Shown here: positions 28,975 to 36,683 of the stretch, in pieces
Layout: each line of letters begins with the position of its first letter
How positions within the stretch are numbered: the stretch's first letter is position 1
Assembly: GCA_945900785.1 (NCBI GenBank)
Contig: CAMDJM010000001.1
Span: forward strand, 52,551 to 116,550
Origin: Akkermansia muciniphila
GTDB lineage: Bacteria; Verrucomicrobiota; Verrucomicrobiia; Verrucomicrobiales; V1-33
Reading direction: 5' to 3'
Length of the DNA stretch: 64,000 nt
Translations under genes and position numbers: made by a program
Notes under the pieces: model-generated
Databases searched by the model: none
Told to the model about the DNA's origin: nothing
Seen by the model: only the letters and a program-made list of their open reading frames with translations

Positions 28975-30759
28975 CTAGCCGTTCCGGGTGACGGCGAGGC
29001 GGAAGAAGGCGCGTAGAGGATCTGCGGCAAGCGTGATGGCGGCGCGGCGGGCTCCGGGCAGGAGGGAACCTGTCAGGACGCTGATGCCGGAACCAGCTTG
29101 CCAATCCGCCCCCGCAGGCCGCCAGGCGATGGCTTGCCAGGGCCCGGCGGTCCGGGAGGAGGATTCCAATTGATAACTGATACCCGGGGGAAGGGGTGAG
29201 GGAAGATCGAAGGTGAGGGTGACCGCTTCCCCGCCCTGGGTGGGTTCGATGCGGAGATTTTGCCACGCCCCGCTGGCCGGCAGTGCGGCTTGCCAGGCGG
29301 GGGTTTGGAAAGCGTATTCGATCAGGTTGGTGAGACCGTCGCGGTCCGGATCCTCGTTTTGCCCGCGCTGGTGGGCAGGGAGACCGGTGCTCCATGCGCT
29401 ATAGTCAGGAAGTGGGCTGCCCAGGCGAAGCCGCAGCAGGTAGGATCCCTTCCCAGCGGTGCCTCCGACTTTGACCGACCATCGCCCGGTGGCGCTGGCG
29501 GCCAGGGTGAGATGCTGGTTCCGTCCGTCAGGCGAGGCCAGGAAATCAGGCTCCGCTTCCGGCCCGGCCGGGCTCAGCAGAGTCAGGGTGGTTTTCAGGG
29601 CAGGCTGGTTTAGCGGAGCCGGGGTGGAGGTGAGCAGCTCGATGATTTCGCCTTCCTCGGCGAAGAACGTGTAGCGGTCCTCGTTGTCAGGCACCAGCGG
29701 GGTGCCCAGGGTGAATGTTTCGATCAGGGTTTCCTGCCCGGCCGGCAGTTCAAAAGCGCGGCTTTCGCAGCGCAGGGAGGTGGCGTCCGCCGTGATCAGC
29801 ATGGCGCTATGATTCAGGTTATAACGATACAGGCTGCGCGGGTCTGGCGGATTGCGGAACGTGTAAAGAAATTGCCCGCCTGCTCCGGTGATGAAGAGCG
29901 GAGTGCCGAAGTAGTCGAGCCGCTCGTAAAAATGGTCGTGACCACAGAAGATCGCATCAACCAGTTTCAACTCATCCCAGGACATCCAGGTCGAGGCCGT
30001 GCGGAAGCCGGAAGTCAAAGGCGGCTGATGGAAAACGGCGATTTTCCAACGGGCGCTGGAAGCGGCTACCTGCGCGGTGAGCCAGGCTTTTTGCGCGGCC
30101 GCGAGATCCGGCCTGGCAGGGATATCCCCGTCCAGCACGAAAATATCGATAGGCCCTTTGCGCAACGCATAGTAGCTGACCTCCGGAGTATGCACGGCCC
30201 CCCGGTCAGTGGGCAGGCGCGGCCCGCCTCCGGGGTTGTTGTGAAAATAATCCAGATAGCCCTCAATGGTGCCTCCATTGTTCGAATCCGGTGCCGAATC
30301 ATGGTTTCCCACCGTGGGGAAAAACCGGGTGGTGGTGGAGGTTTGGAGAGGGAACTTCAGATCCACCCGCTGCTGCAACCAGGCTCCGAAATAGGCCCCG
30401 ATGTTGAATTCCCAGTCGTTTTGCATGCCGGGGAGGATGGCCGAGCGGTCGAGGTTGGGGTTGAGATCCCCATAGGTGTTATCACCGGTGGAGACGATAA
30501 AGTCAGGATCCCAGCTGCGGATCATCCGGGAAATATTGTTCAGGGAGGCTCCGCTGGCACCGTAGTCGCCGATCACGCCAAAGCGGACGGTCTGATCTGC
30601 TCCAGGCAGCAACGTGCCGGTAACCAATCCGGTGGAGGTAAAGGCTTCCTCGCTGGCACCCGGCATATCGTCCGGATCTGCCAAGGCTGGACAGCACCAT
30701 GCCCCCAGGGCAAAAGGCACCAGACTAAGGAGGGGAAACTGGCGGATGCGGAAGCACAT
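28975..30759 (-). CDS. secreted purple-acid-type metallophosphoesterase
   Basis: The ATG at 30759 gives a signal peptide (FPLLSLVPFALGAWCCPALA) and 594 residues; the frame remains open upstream but without homology-like content. Metal-binding motifs are complete: GDYG at 64-67, GDN at 92-94, GNHD at 151-154, His244 in FHQPP, and GHDH at 273-276. This arrangement is typical of calcineurin-like and tartrate-resistant acid phosphatases. A beta-rich middle (about 370-450) and a C-terminal segment ending YQLESSSRTAGPWQAIAW, a verrucomicrobial C-terminal style, follow. It probably releases phosphate outside the cytoplasm. A tRNA-Thr gene lies just downstream. Confidence 0.9.
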   Translation of the reverse strand: MCFRIRQFPLLSLVPFALGAWCCPALADPDDMPGASEEAFTSTGLVTGTLLPGADQTVRFGVIGDYGASGASLNNISRMIRSWDPDFIVSTGDNTYGDLNPNLDRSAILPGMQNDWEFNIGAYFGAWLQQRVDLKFPLQTSTTTRFFPTVGNHDSAPDSNNGGTIEGYLDYFHNNPGGGPRLPTDRGAVHTPEVSYYALRKGPIDIFVLDGDIPARPDLAAAQKAWLTAQVAASSARWKIAVFHQPPLTSGFRTASTWMSWDELKLVDAIFCGHDHFYERLDYFGTPLFITGAGGQFLYTFRNPPDPRSLYRYNLNHSAMLITADATSLRCESRAFELPAGQETLIETFTLGTPLVPDNEDRYTFFAEEGEIIELLTSTPAPLNQPALKTTLTLLSPAGPEAEPDFLASPDGRNQHLTLAASATGRWSVKVGGTAGKGSYLLRLRLGSPLPDYSAWSTGLPAHQRGQNEDPDRDGLTNLIEYAFQTPAWQAALPASGAWQNLRIEPTQGGEAVTLTFDLPSPLPPGISYQLESSSRTAGPWQAIAWRPAGADWQAGSGISVLTGSLLPGARRAAITLAADPLRAFFRLAVTRNG

Positions 30760-31009
30760 GATGGTCGCATTAAAGCATGGGGGAATGGTGGATGACAAGC
30801 TGGGATTTCCCCAATGCCACTTTGGCCTGCGGTCCCGGATCCCATGCGCGGCCTGCTGTTCCGGCAATTTTTTATGGCTGAGCCTGTGATGCCTGCGGAT
30901 CTTCTGTCCGCAGGGGCCCGGCATGCTGCCCGCGATGCCCGGCGGGACGCCGGTCACGACAGGTGCCCCGCCTGATCTCCCCCTGCCCTGGGCAAGGTGC
31001 TCCACGCTA

Positions 31010-32092
31010 TTAGATCGACACTGGCTTGCCGCTGGCCGCCGAGGCATAAATCGCATCGATCACCTGCATGAGGCGCAGCGCCTGCTCCGGGGTGTTCAGC
31101 GCGGCAGTCTTGCCTTCAATCGCCTCAATGAAATTTGCGGCACTGCCGATGCGGCCCATGTCCTCACAAGCCGGCGTGGTGATGCTGCGGTTCACACTAT
31201 GCCCGTTTTCCTGGACGTAGAGTTCGCAGGTGTCGATGGCGGTGTTATCCAGGCCATCGATGCCGAACAAACGCTCCACCTTTCCGCCGGCCTTGGTGCC
31301 CTGGAAGACCACGGAGACTTCCTCACGCTTCACCATCTCCGCCCAGCTCACCTGAAGCGTCAGGACCTGACCGGTTTTAAAGGTCACGAATCCATGGGCG
31401 GCATTCTCCACATCCGTGGTGCCACCCACCCGGTCCGGAATCCCCCATGGGCCTTTGAATTGCTTGTCCTGGATAAAATCACTGAAGGTTTGTCCCAGCA
31501 CGTGAGCCGGCTCCGGATAACCCATGAAATACATCGCCAGATCCACCATGTGCAGCAGGTCGATCAGGGGACCGCCACCGGACATATCTTTGGTGGTGAA
31601 CCAGCCGCCAAAGCCCGGAATGCCGGTGCGGCGGATCCACTTAGCCTGGGCGGAGTTGATTTTGCCCACCGCGCCCTGGCCAATATAGGTCATCATGGCC
31701 TGCGACTCCGGGCGGGCGCGGTTGTTGAAATTGAAGAGGACCTGTTTGCCGGCTTTCTTCGCCGCATCGATGATCGCCTGCACCTCCGCTGCGTTCATCG
31801 CAGGGGGTTTTTCAGAAAAGACATGCTTTCCGGCCTCAAGGCACTGAATGGTCAGTGGCGCGTGGAATTTGTTCGGCACGATGATGCTCACGGCCTCGAT
31901 CTCCGGGCTGCCCGCCAGCATGGCGTCCACCGACTCATAGGCCTTGGCGATGCTCCATTTCTCCGCTGCCTTGGCGGCGGCACCCGGGGCCGCATCGGCC
32001 ACAGCCACGATTTCCGCGCCCGCCTGACGGAAACCCGCCGCGTGATACTGCAACATGCCGCCAGCTCCGATGACTCCTGCTTTGATTGACAT
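31010..32092 (-). CDS. Gfo/Idh/MocA family oxidoreductase, cytoplasmic
   Basis: The 360-residue protein has no export signal. The Rossmann fold opens directly (KAGVIGAGGMLQYHAAGF), and the EKP motif is present (AGKHVFSEKPPAMN), marking an NAD(P)-binding sugar-type dehydrogenase. The C-terminal alpha/beta domain includes GGGPLIDLLHMVDLAMYFMG with the histidine expected in the active site. Its substrate is not readable. It is a separate lineage from the Tat-exported member at the start of the window. The gene stands alone with 114 bases to the folA stop upstream and 250 bases downstream that contain a CTGCGGA/TCCGCAG hairpin (30893-30913). Confidence 0.93.
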   Translation of the reverse strand: MSIKAGVIGAGGMLQYHAAGFRQAGAEIVAVADAAPGAAAKAAEKWSIAKAYESVDAMLAGSPEIEAVSIIVPNKFHAPLTIQCLEAGKHVFSEKPPAMNAAEVQAIIDAAKKAGKQVLFNFNNRARPESQAMMTYIGQGAVGKINSAQAKWIRRTGIPGFGGWFTTKDMSGGGPLIDLLHMVDLAMYFMGYPEPAHVLGQTFSDFIQDKQFKGPWGIPDRVGGTTDVENAAHGFVTFKTGQVLTLQVSWAEMVKREEVSVVFQGTKAGGKVERLFGIDGLDNTAIDTCELYVQENGHSVNRSITTPACEDMGRIGSAANFIEAIEGKTAALNTPEQALRLMQVIDAIYASAASGKPVSI

Positions 32093-32206
32093 AAAATGTG
32101 TTTCTAAGGTGGTTGATGGATAAAAATCCGGCCCCGAAAGTGTCTGTCCCCGCCTGCGATGTCAAGACTTGAAAGCATCCGGCAACCAGCCTGCGCGCCA
32201 GCCCCT

Positions 32207-32749
32207 TCAACAGGCGGCCCGGTCCCGCCGGAGATAGCGCCGGATCGACATCGCTGGAATCTCCGCGCCCCCCGCTGGAAAATCCTCCTGTTCCACAAGC
32301 TCCCACTCCGCCATTTGCATGACAGGAAAAAAGGTATCCCCTGACACTTCGAGGTCCACCACCGTCAATATCACTTCATCGGCGAAGGGGAGCGTGGCCG
32401 CATAGACCTTCCCTCCCCCGCAAACCAGCAGTTCCCCTGCCTGATGCGCCTCCGCCAGAGCCAGGGCCGCCTCCAGATCCACCACGGCCCAGCCGTCCGG
32501 CACCGCATAGTCCTTTTGCCGGGTCAACACCACGGGCACCTGACCGGGCCGGAACCAGCCTGACATCTGTTCAAATGTGGTCCGCCCCAGCAGCAGCCAA
32601 TGCCCGGCCGTCCTTGCGCGGAAGTGCGATACATCCGCAGGCAAATGCCAGGGAATTTTGCCAGCCGCCGCCAGCACCCCGTTCCGGCTGGCGGCTGCGA
32701 TTAGAATGAGGCGGGGGAGGGGCTTGGCTATTTCTATCGCTTTATCCAT
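32207..32749 (-). CDS. folA: dihydrofolate reductase
   Basis: The 180-residue protein starts at the ATG at 32749, preceded by GGGGA six bases upstream. The DHFR signature is clear: LILIAAASRNGVLAAAGKIPWHLPADVSHFR, in which Asp39 corresponds to the catalytic acid, then LLLGRTTFEQM and the cofactor loop LLVCGGGKVYA. It reduces dihydrofolate to tetrahydrofolate with NADPH for thymidylate and methyl-group metabolism. The loop GVLAAAGKIPW replaces the more usual 'IG..G.LPW', a mild divergence. No thyA gene is adjacent. It is divergent from the PanB-like gene by 116 bases. Confidence 0.92.
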   Translation of the reverse strand: MDKAIEIAKPLPRLILIAAASRNGVLAAAGKIPWHLPADVSHFRARTAGHWLLLGRTTFEQMSGWFRPGQVPVVLTRQKDYAVPDGWAVVDLEAALALAEAHQAGELLVCGGGKVYAATLPFADEVILTVVDLEVSGDTFFPVMQMAEWELVEQEDFPAGGAEIPAMSIRRYLRRDRAAC

Positions 32750-32865
32750 GAAAAATCCCCGAAGCCGATACACGGACATCCGCGCAGGGACCAGTTTTTT
32801 TCCGGATTTCTGCAAGGGACCGCAGGCTTGCCCCTTACCGGGAGAGAACCCACACTCAAGCTATC

Positions 32866-33681
32866 ATGCTCCGTCCGCGCAAAAAATACACCGTTTACGA
32901 CCTCCAGCGCTGCAAAGGCCAGCGGATTCTGACGCATATTCACGTGAAATCCCCGGAGGAAGCCCGCGCGGCGGAGGAAGCAGGCGTGGATTTGATGAGC
33001 TGCAGCTTTGATAGCCCGGAAGCCCAGGCCCGCCTGCCCCGGCTGGTGGAAGCAGCTCCATCCAGCTTCCTCTCGGCGGCCACCCCGCATGGCATGGCCT
33101 CGCCGGAAGAAGCCATCCGCACCGGCTTCCGCGCCCTCGAAGCCGGGGCCAGCTCGGTGTATTGTTCCGCCAGCCCTTTCATCATCGAAGCCATGGCCCG
33201 CGAAGGCATCCCTGTGGTAGGACACCTCGGTCTGGTGCCCCGCCACGTCACCTGGACCAGCTACCGCGCCATTGGCCGCACCGTGGCCGAGGCCGCAGAA
33301 CTCCACCGCCGCATGAAAACCCTGGAGAACGCCGGAGCCTACGCCGCCGAATTGGAAGTCGTCCCTCACAATCTCGCCCGCTTCCTCTCCTCCCGGACGA
33401 AGCTGCTCCTCATGTCCCTCGGCTCCGGCACCGGATGCGATACCCAGTTCCTTTTTTCCGACGATATCCTGGGCGACTACGATGAGCGCCTGCCCCGCCA
33501 CGCCAAGGCCTATCGCGATTTCGCCGCCGAGCACCGCCGTCTCCAGCAGGAACGCCTGGCCGCTTTTCAGGAATATATCGCCGACGTCAGGGAAGGCCGG
33601 TTCCCGGAACGTTCCCACCTTGTGGAAATGGATGACGCCCTGCTCCAGCAGTTCATCGGGGAAATCTCCAGCGGCCACTGA
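32866..33681 (+). CDS. PanB-like (ketopantoate hydroxymethyltransferase family) protein with altered active site
   Basis: The 271-residue protein fits the PanB/phosphoenolpyruvate-domain barrel: GIPVVGHLGLVPRHVTW matches the PanB 'PVMGHLGL' block, ENAGAYAAELEVVP the later glutamate block, and LGSGTGCDTQFLFSDDILGD the 'IGAG..CDGQVL...D.LG' block. The canonical metal-binding and substrate motifs appear replaced: the 'VGDSLGM' site reads SCSFDSP, the 'ADMPF' site reads SAATPHG, and the 'KLEGG' site reads VYCSASP. Homology to PanB is clear, but ketopantoate synthesis is doubtful. A different aldolase-like or lyase reaction is possible. Confidence 0.8.
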   Translation: MLRPRKKYTVYDLQRCKGQRILTHIHVKSPEEARAAEEAGVDLMSCSFDSPEAQARLPRLVEAAPSSFLSAATPHGMASPEEAIRTGFRALEAGASSVYCSASPFIIEAMAREGIPVVGHLGLVPRHVTWTSYRAIGRTVAEAAELHRRMKTLENAGAYAAELEVVPHNLARFLSSRTKLLLMSLGSGTGCDTQFLFSDDILGDYDERLPRHAKAYRDFAAEHRRLQQERLAAFQEYIADVREGRFPERSHLVEMDDALLQQFIGEISSGH

Positions 33682-33701
33682 AACCGCCGGCTAGTTCCTG
33701 A

Positions 33702-33860
33702 AAGGAAGTTGAGAGTTGCCGGATGAGAGTTGAGAGCAGGAATACCAAGGTCTTGCGTCACCGGGAGCGCGCCTCCTGCGGGTGAATGGCGGAATTCATG
33801 TAACCTTATGGGAATGAACCTCTCAACCATCAACTCTCAACTCTCAACTCTCAACTTCCC
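33702..33860. repeat. heptamer-rich interspersed repeat between the PanB-like and L,D-transpeptidase genes
   Basis: A GAGAGTTG-rich block (33702-33773) is, in reverse complement, nearly identical to 57163-57227, including the inner segment ATTCCTGCTCTCAACTCTCA with minor changes. A second block (33819-33857) is four or more copies of TCTCAAC with one CCATCAA unit. The blocks flank a unique 45-bp segment. No gene is present in this 185-bp gap. Confidence 0.85.
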
Positions 33861-33866
33861 GTTGAG

Positions 33867-34625
33867 CTAATCCACTGCCAAAACCAGCCTCGGCTCCCCG
33901 GCCGGGTCAAGGGCCTGCAGAATCGCCCTGACATCCTCCCGCCTGAGAGCAGTGCACCCTGACGTTCCCTGCCCCGGCCCTTTCCAAATGTGCAGAAAAA
34001 TGCAAGATCCGCCTCCTGCCACCCGGTCCGGATTGTGGCCGATCATCAGACCCAGGTCGTAGGCCCCATCCTCCCGGCGCATGATTTCCGCGCTATCCCA
34101 ATCCTTGTCAGCTATCAGCGCTTCATCCACCATCCGGTTGTAATACTTCGACTTCACATCATCCACCCCACGCAAGGTCTCCGTGCAGCCCGTCCAGGGC
34201 ATCCTGACGGATTCCGGTGCCGACGCTCCCGCTCCAAAGGCAAACGGCAGTCTGAAGATGCCGGCGGGACTCCTGCCATCGCCTTCCCGCTTTTCCGGAT
34301 ACCCTCCCGGATTTACCAAATCAGGCCCGCCTTTTCCCCACCCGACCCCACGCCGCCCTACCACCGCAGGCATCGGCCCCATCAGGCTTTTCCAGGGACT
34401 ATCATCATCCATCCGCTGCAATACCCAAACCTGCGCCTCCACCGCCTCCACCCCCGCCGCCCGCACCACCACCAACTGCCGGCATTCTGCCGGCACCGCT
34501 GCACGCAGGCTCTGCGGAATCAAACGTCCCGCCTTCCCCATCCGCCACCACACCGCCACAACAAACCCTGAGTAGCAGATCGATGCCACAAGAAACAGGA
34601 ACAGAAATCGTTTCCACCGCTTCAT
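33867..34625 (-). CDS. L,D-transpeptidase (YkuD-type catalytic domain), membrane-anchored
   Basis: The ATG at 34625 gives 252 residues with an N-terminal membrane anchor (RFLFLFLVASICYSGFVVAVWW). The catalytic domain ends with the L,D-transpeptidase signature: His212 in CIFLHIW and Cys224 in GTSGCTAL, within about residues 205-228. Such enzymes either cross-link peptidoglycan stems or attach lipoproteins to them from the periplasmic side. There is no separate peptidoglycan-binding domain. The coding strand is unusually Gly-rich around GRRGVGWGKGGPD. The upstream 119-bp gap holds the TetR operator candidate, so its promoter and that of the TetR gene overlap. Confidence 0.88.
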   Translation of the reverse strand: MKRWKRFLFLFLVASICYSGFVVAVWWRMGKAGRLIPQSLRAAVPAECRQLVVVRAAGVEAVEAQVWVLQRMDDDSPWKSLMGPMPAVVGRRGVGWGKGGPDLVNPGGYPEKREGDGRSPAGIFRLPFAFGAGASAPESVRMPWTGCTETLRGVDDVKSKYYNRMVDEALIADKDWDSAEIMRREDGAYDLGLMIGHNPDRVAGGGSCIFLHIWKGPGQGTSGCTALRREDVRAILQALDPAGEPRLVLAVD

Positions 34626-34685
34626 CGGCTTATCCAACTCCAGCTCCTTCCTTCCTGCATCCAAAAATACCGCTGTGGAATACGA

Positions 34686-34703
34686 GTTGACTAATCAGTC
34701 AAC
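34686..34703. promoter_or_regulatory. 18-bp perfect inverted repeat, probable TetR operator
   Basis: GTTGACT-AATC-AGTCAAC is a perfect 7-bp inverted repeat with a 4-bp spacer, 41 bases before the TetR start codon and between divergent genes. TetR regulators commonly bind palindromes of this TTGACT..AGTCAA form. A looser related site (TAGACAACCGGTCAAC, 35377-35392) lies between the TetR gene and the first adaptor gene. Confidence 0.65.
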
Positions 34704-34744
34704 AACCTCCACCAGTCCTCCAGCATTTATCCCTCCGTCCCTCC

Positions 34745-35362
34745 ATGGCCCGACCCAGCCACGCCAAAGAAAACCTTATCAAGGCCGCCCACGATCTCAT
34801 TTGGGAAAACAGTTATGGGTCCACCAGTGTGGATGACATCTGCGAGCGTGCGGAAGTCCGCAAAGGCAGCTTCTATCACTTCTTCGAATCGAAATCCCAC
34901 CTCACCATTGCCACCATCGAAACGGCCTGGGCGGAGCACCTGCCCCGCCTGAACGAAGTCTTCTCGCCCCTCGTGCCCCCCTTGGAGCGCTTCAGCCGTT
35001 ATTGCGAGGCCATGCTCGCCCACCAGGAAGAACGCCGCGCCATCACCGGCCACGTCTGCGGCTGCCCGCTCTCTTCCCTTGGCAGCGAGGTCGGCACCCG
35101 CGATGAACTGATCCGCGCCAAAGTCGCCGAAATCTTCGCCCACCACCTCCGCTTTTATGAATCCGCCATCTGCGATGCCGCCCGCGAAGGCCTGATCGAC
35201 GGCAGCGACGCCGCCTTCAAAGCCGCCACCCTGCAAACCTACATCCAGGGAGCCTGCACCCACGCCCGCGTCCTCAACGACCTCCATCCGCTCCGTTTCC
35301 TGAACCGGGCGATTCTTACCATTCTGGGAGCTTTTAACTCCTCTGCCGAACGCGCCGCCTGA
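34745..35362 (+). CDS. TetR/AcrR family transcriptional regulator
   Basis: The 205-residue protein has the N-terminal TetR DNA-binding domain: ENLIKAAHDLIWENSYGSTSVDDICERAEVRKGSFYHFFESKSHL, with the expected recognition helix. The ligand-binding part contains two nearby cysteines (GHVCGCPLSSLGSEV), which resemble the reactive cysteine region of regulators for efflux of electrophiles, though this is inference. It precedes the RND adaptor gene in the same direction by 74 bases, so it most likely represses the pump genes and itself through the two operator-like sites. Confidence 0.92.
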   Translation: MARPSHAKENLIKAAHDLIWENSYGSTSVDDICERAEVRKGSFYHFFESKSHLTIATIETAWAEHLPRLNEVFSPLVPPLERFSRYCEAMLAHQEERRAITGHVCGCPLSSLGSEVGTRDELIRAKVAEIFAHHLRFYESAICDAAREGLIDGSDAAFKAATLQTYIQGACTHARVLNDLHPLRFLNRAILTILGAFNSSAERAA

Positions 35363-35436
35363 CGTTTCCCGGCATCTAGACAACCGGTCAACTTTCATCC
35401 TGTTCCTCAACTAGGTTTCCTTCCTCCCCATCCGCC

Positions 35437-36609
35437 ATGAAGTCCCTCCTCATCCCCCTCCTCGCCTGCAGCGCTTTCTTCTTCCCCTCCTGTAAAAAGG
35501 CCGAAGCCCCACCCGCTGAAGGCGGTCCCCGTGGCCCCATGCCCGTCATGACCATGCAGCTCCAGCCGCGCAATATCACGGACATGGACGAATTCTCCGC
35601 CCGCATTGAAGCCCCCGAGTCCGTCGAAATCCGGCCCCGTGTCACCGGTTACGTCGAGCGCGTCGTCTTCGAAGCCGGCCAACTGGTCAAGGAAGGCGAT
35701 GTGTTATTTGAAATCGATCCCCGCTTTGAACAGGCCGGACTCGATGTCGCGGATGCCGCCGTCGCCCAGGCCAAAGCCCGCCTCCTCAGCGCCCAGAGTG
35801 AGGCGGACCGCCTGGAATCCCTCCTCAAAGCCCGCGCCATTTCCAGTGAGGACGCCGATACCCGCCGCAACGCCCTCGCGGTCGCCAAGGCCGCCGTAAG
35901 ATCCGCTGAAGCCAGCCGCAACGGCGCGATCCTGAACATGGATTTCACCAAAGTGCGCTCGCCCATCAATGGCCGCGTCAGCCGCGCCCTCCAGACCAAA
36001 GGCAACTACATCAGCGGCGTCGCTGGCTTTACCACGCTCCTCACCACTGTGGTCAGTGTGGACCCCATGCACGTCTATGCGTCCATTGATGACGCCACCT
36101 ATCTGCGTTATGCGAAACTGATCCGCGAGAAAAAACTAGCCGATTCCACCACCAGCAAGGTTCCCGTCGAACTCAAAATCGAAGGGGACACCGAATGGAC
36201 CCACAAGGGCTGGATCGAATCCTTTGACAACCGCATTGACCCCACTTCCGGCAGCATCGCCGTCCGCGCTATTTTCCCCAACAAGGAAGGCATCCTCGTC
36301 GCCGGCTCCTTCGCCCGCCTCCGCCTCCCGGGCAGCGCGGAATACGAAGCCATGCTCATTGATGAAAAATTCATCGGCACCAACCAGGACGTGAAATACC
36401 TCATGGTCGTGGGCAAGGACAGCACTGCCGAAGTCCGCCCCATCACCCTTGGCCGCAGCTACGAAGGAAAGCGGATCATCCTCAACGGCCTCACCCCGGA
36501 AGACAAAATCATCACCAGCGGCCTCCAAGTCCTCCCCCCCGGCGCCCCCGTCCAGCCCATTACACCGCCTCCAGCCGCAGCCGCTCCCCCAACCAGCCCA
36601 CCCGCCTGA
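35437..36609 (+). CDS. RND efflux periplasmic adaptor subunit (MexA/AcrA family), lipoprotein
   Basis: The 390-residue protein has a signal ending in a lipobox-like FPSC, so it is probably lipidated at Cys19. The adaptor architecture follows: beta-barrel and lipoyl halves (RVTGYVERVVFEAGQLVKEGDVLFEID), a helical hairpin (AQAKARLLSAQSEADRLESLLKARAISSEDADTRRNAL) and the second lipoyl half (FTKVRSPINGRVSRALQTKGNYIS), then a membrane-proximal domain ending in a Pro/Ala tail. It links the inner-membrane pump to an outer-membrane channel. The pump gene follows after 74 bases; no TolC-type channel gene is in the window. Confidence 0.95.
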   Translation: MKSLLIPLLACSAFFFPSCKKAEAPPAEGGPRGPMPVMTMQLQPRNITDMDEFSARIEAPESVEIRPRVTGYVERVVFEAGQLVKEGDVLFEIDPRFEQAGLDVADAAVAQAKARLLSAQSEADRLESLLKARAISSEDADTRRNALAVAKAAVRSAEASRNGAILNMDFTKVRSPINGRVSRALQTKGNYISGVAGFTTLLTTVVSVDPMHVYASIDDATYLRYAKLIREKKLADSTTSKVPVELKIEGDTEWTHKGWIESFDNRIDPTSGSIAVRAIFPNKEGILVAGSFARLRLPGSAEYEAMLIDEKFIGTNQDVKYLMVVGKDSTAEVRPITLGRSYEGKRIILNGLTPEDKIITSGLQVLPPGAPVQPITPPPAAAAPPTSPPA

Positions 36610-36683
36610 GCATTGGCTTATCAGCCCGGGGTGATCCCATTTGCCCCGGCAACCCGTAACTGATAACCAATACCTCCCTCCCC

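Noticed and set aside
28975..31056. 693-residue form of the metallophosphatase
   Set aside because: The upstream 99 residues lack homology-like features, and the internal ATG at 30759 begins a proper signal peptide.
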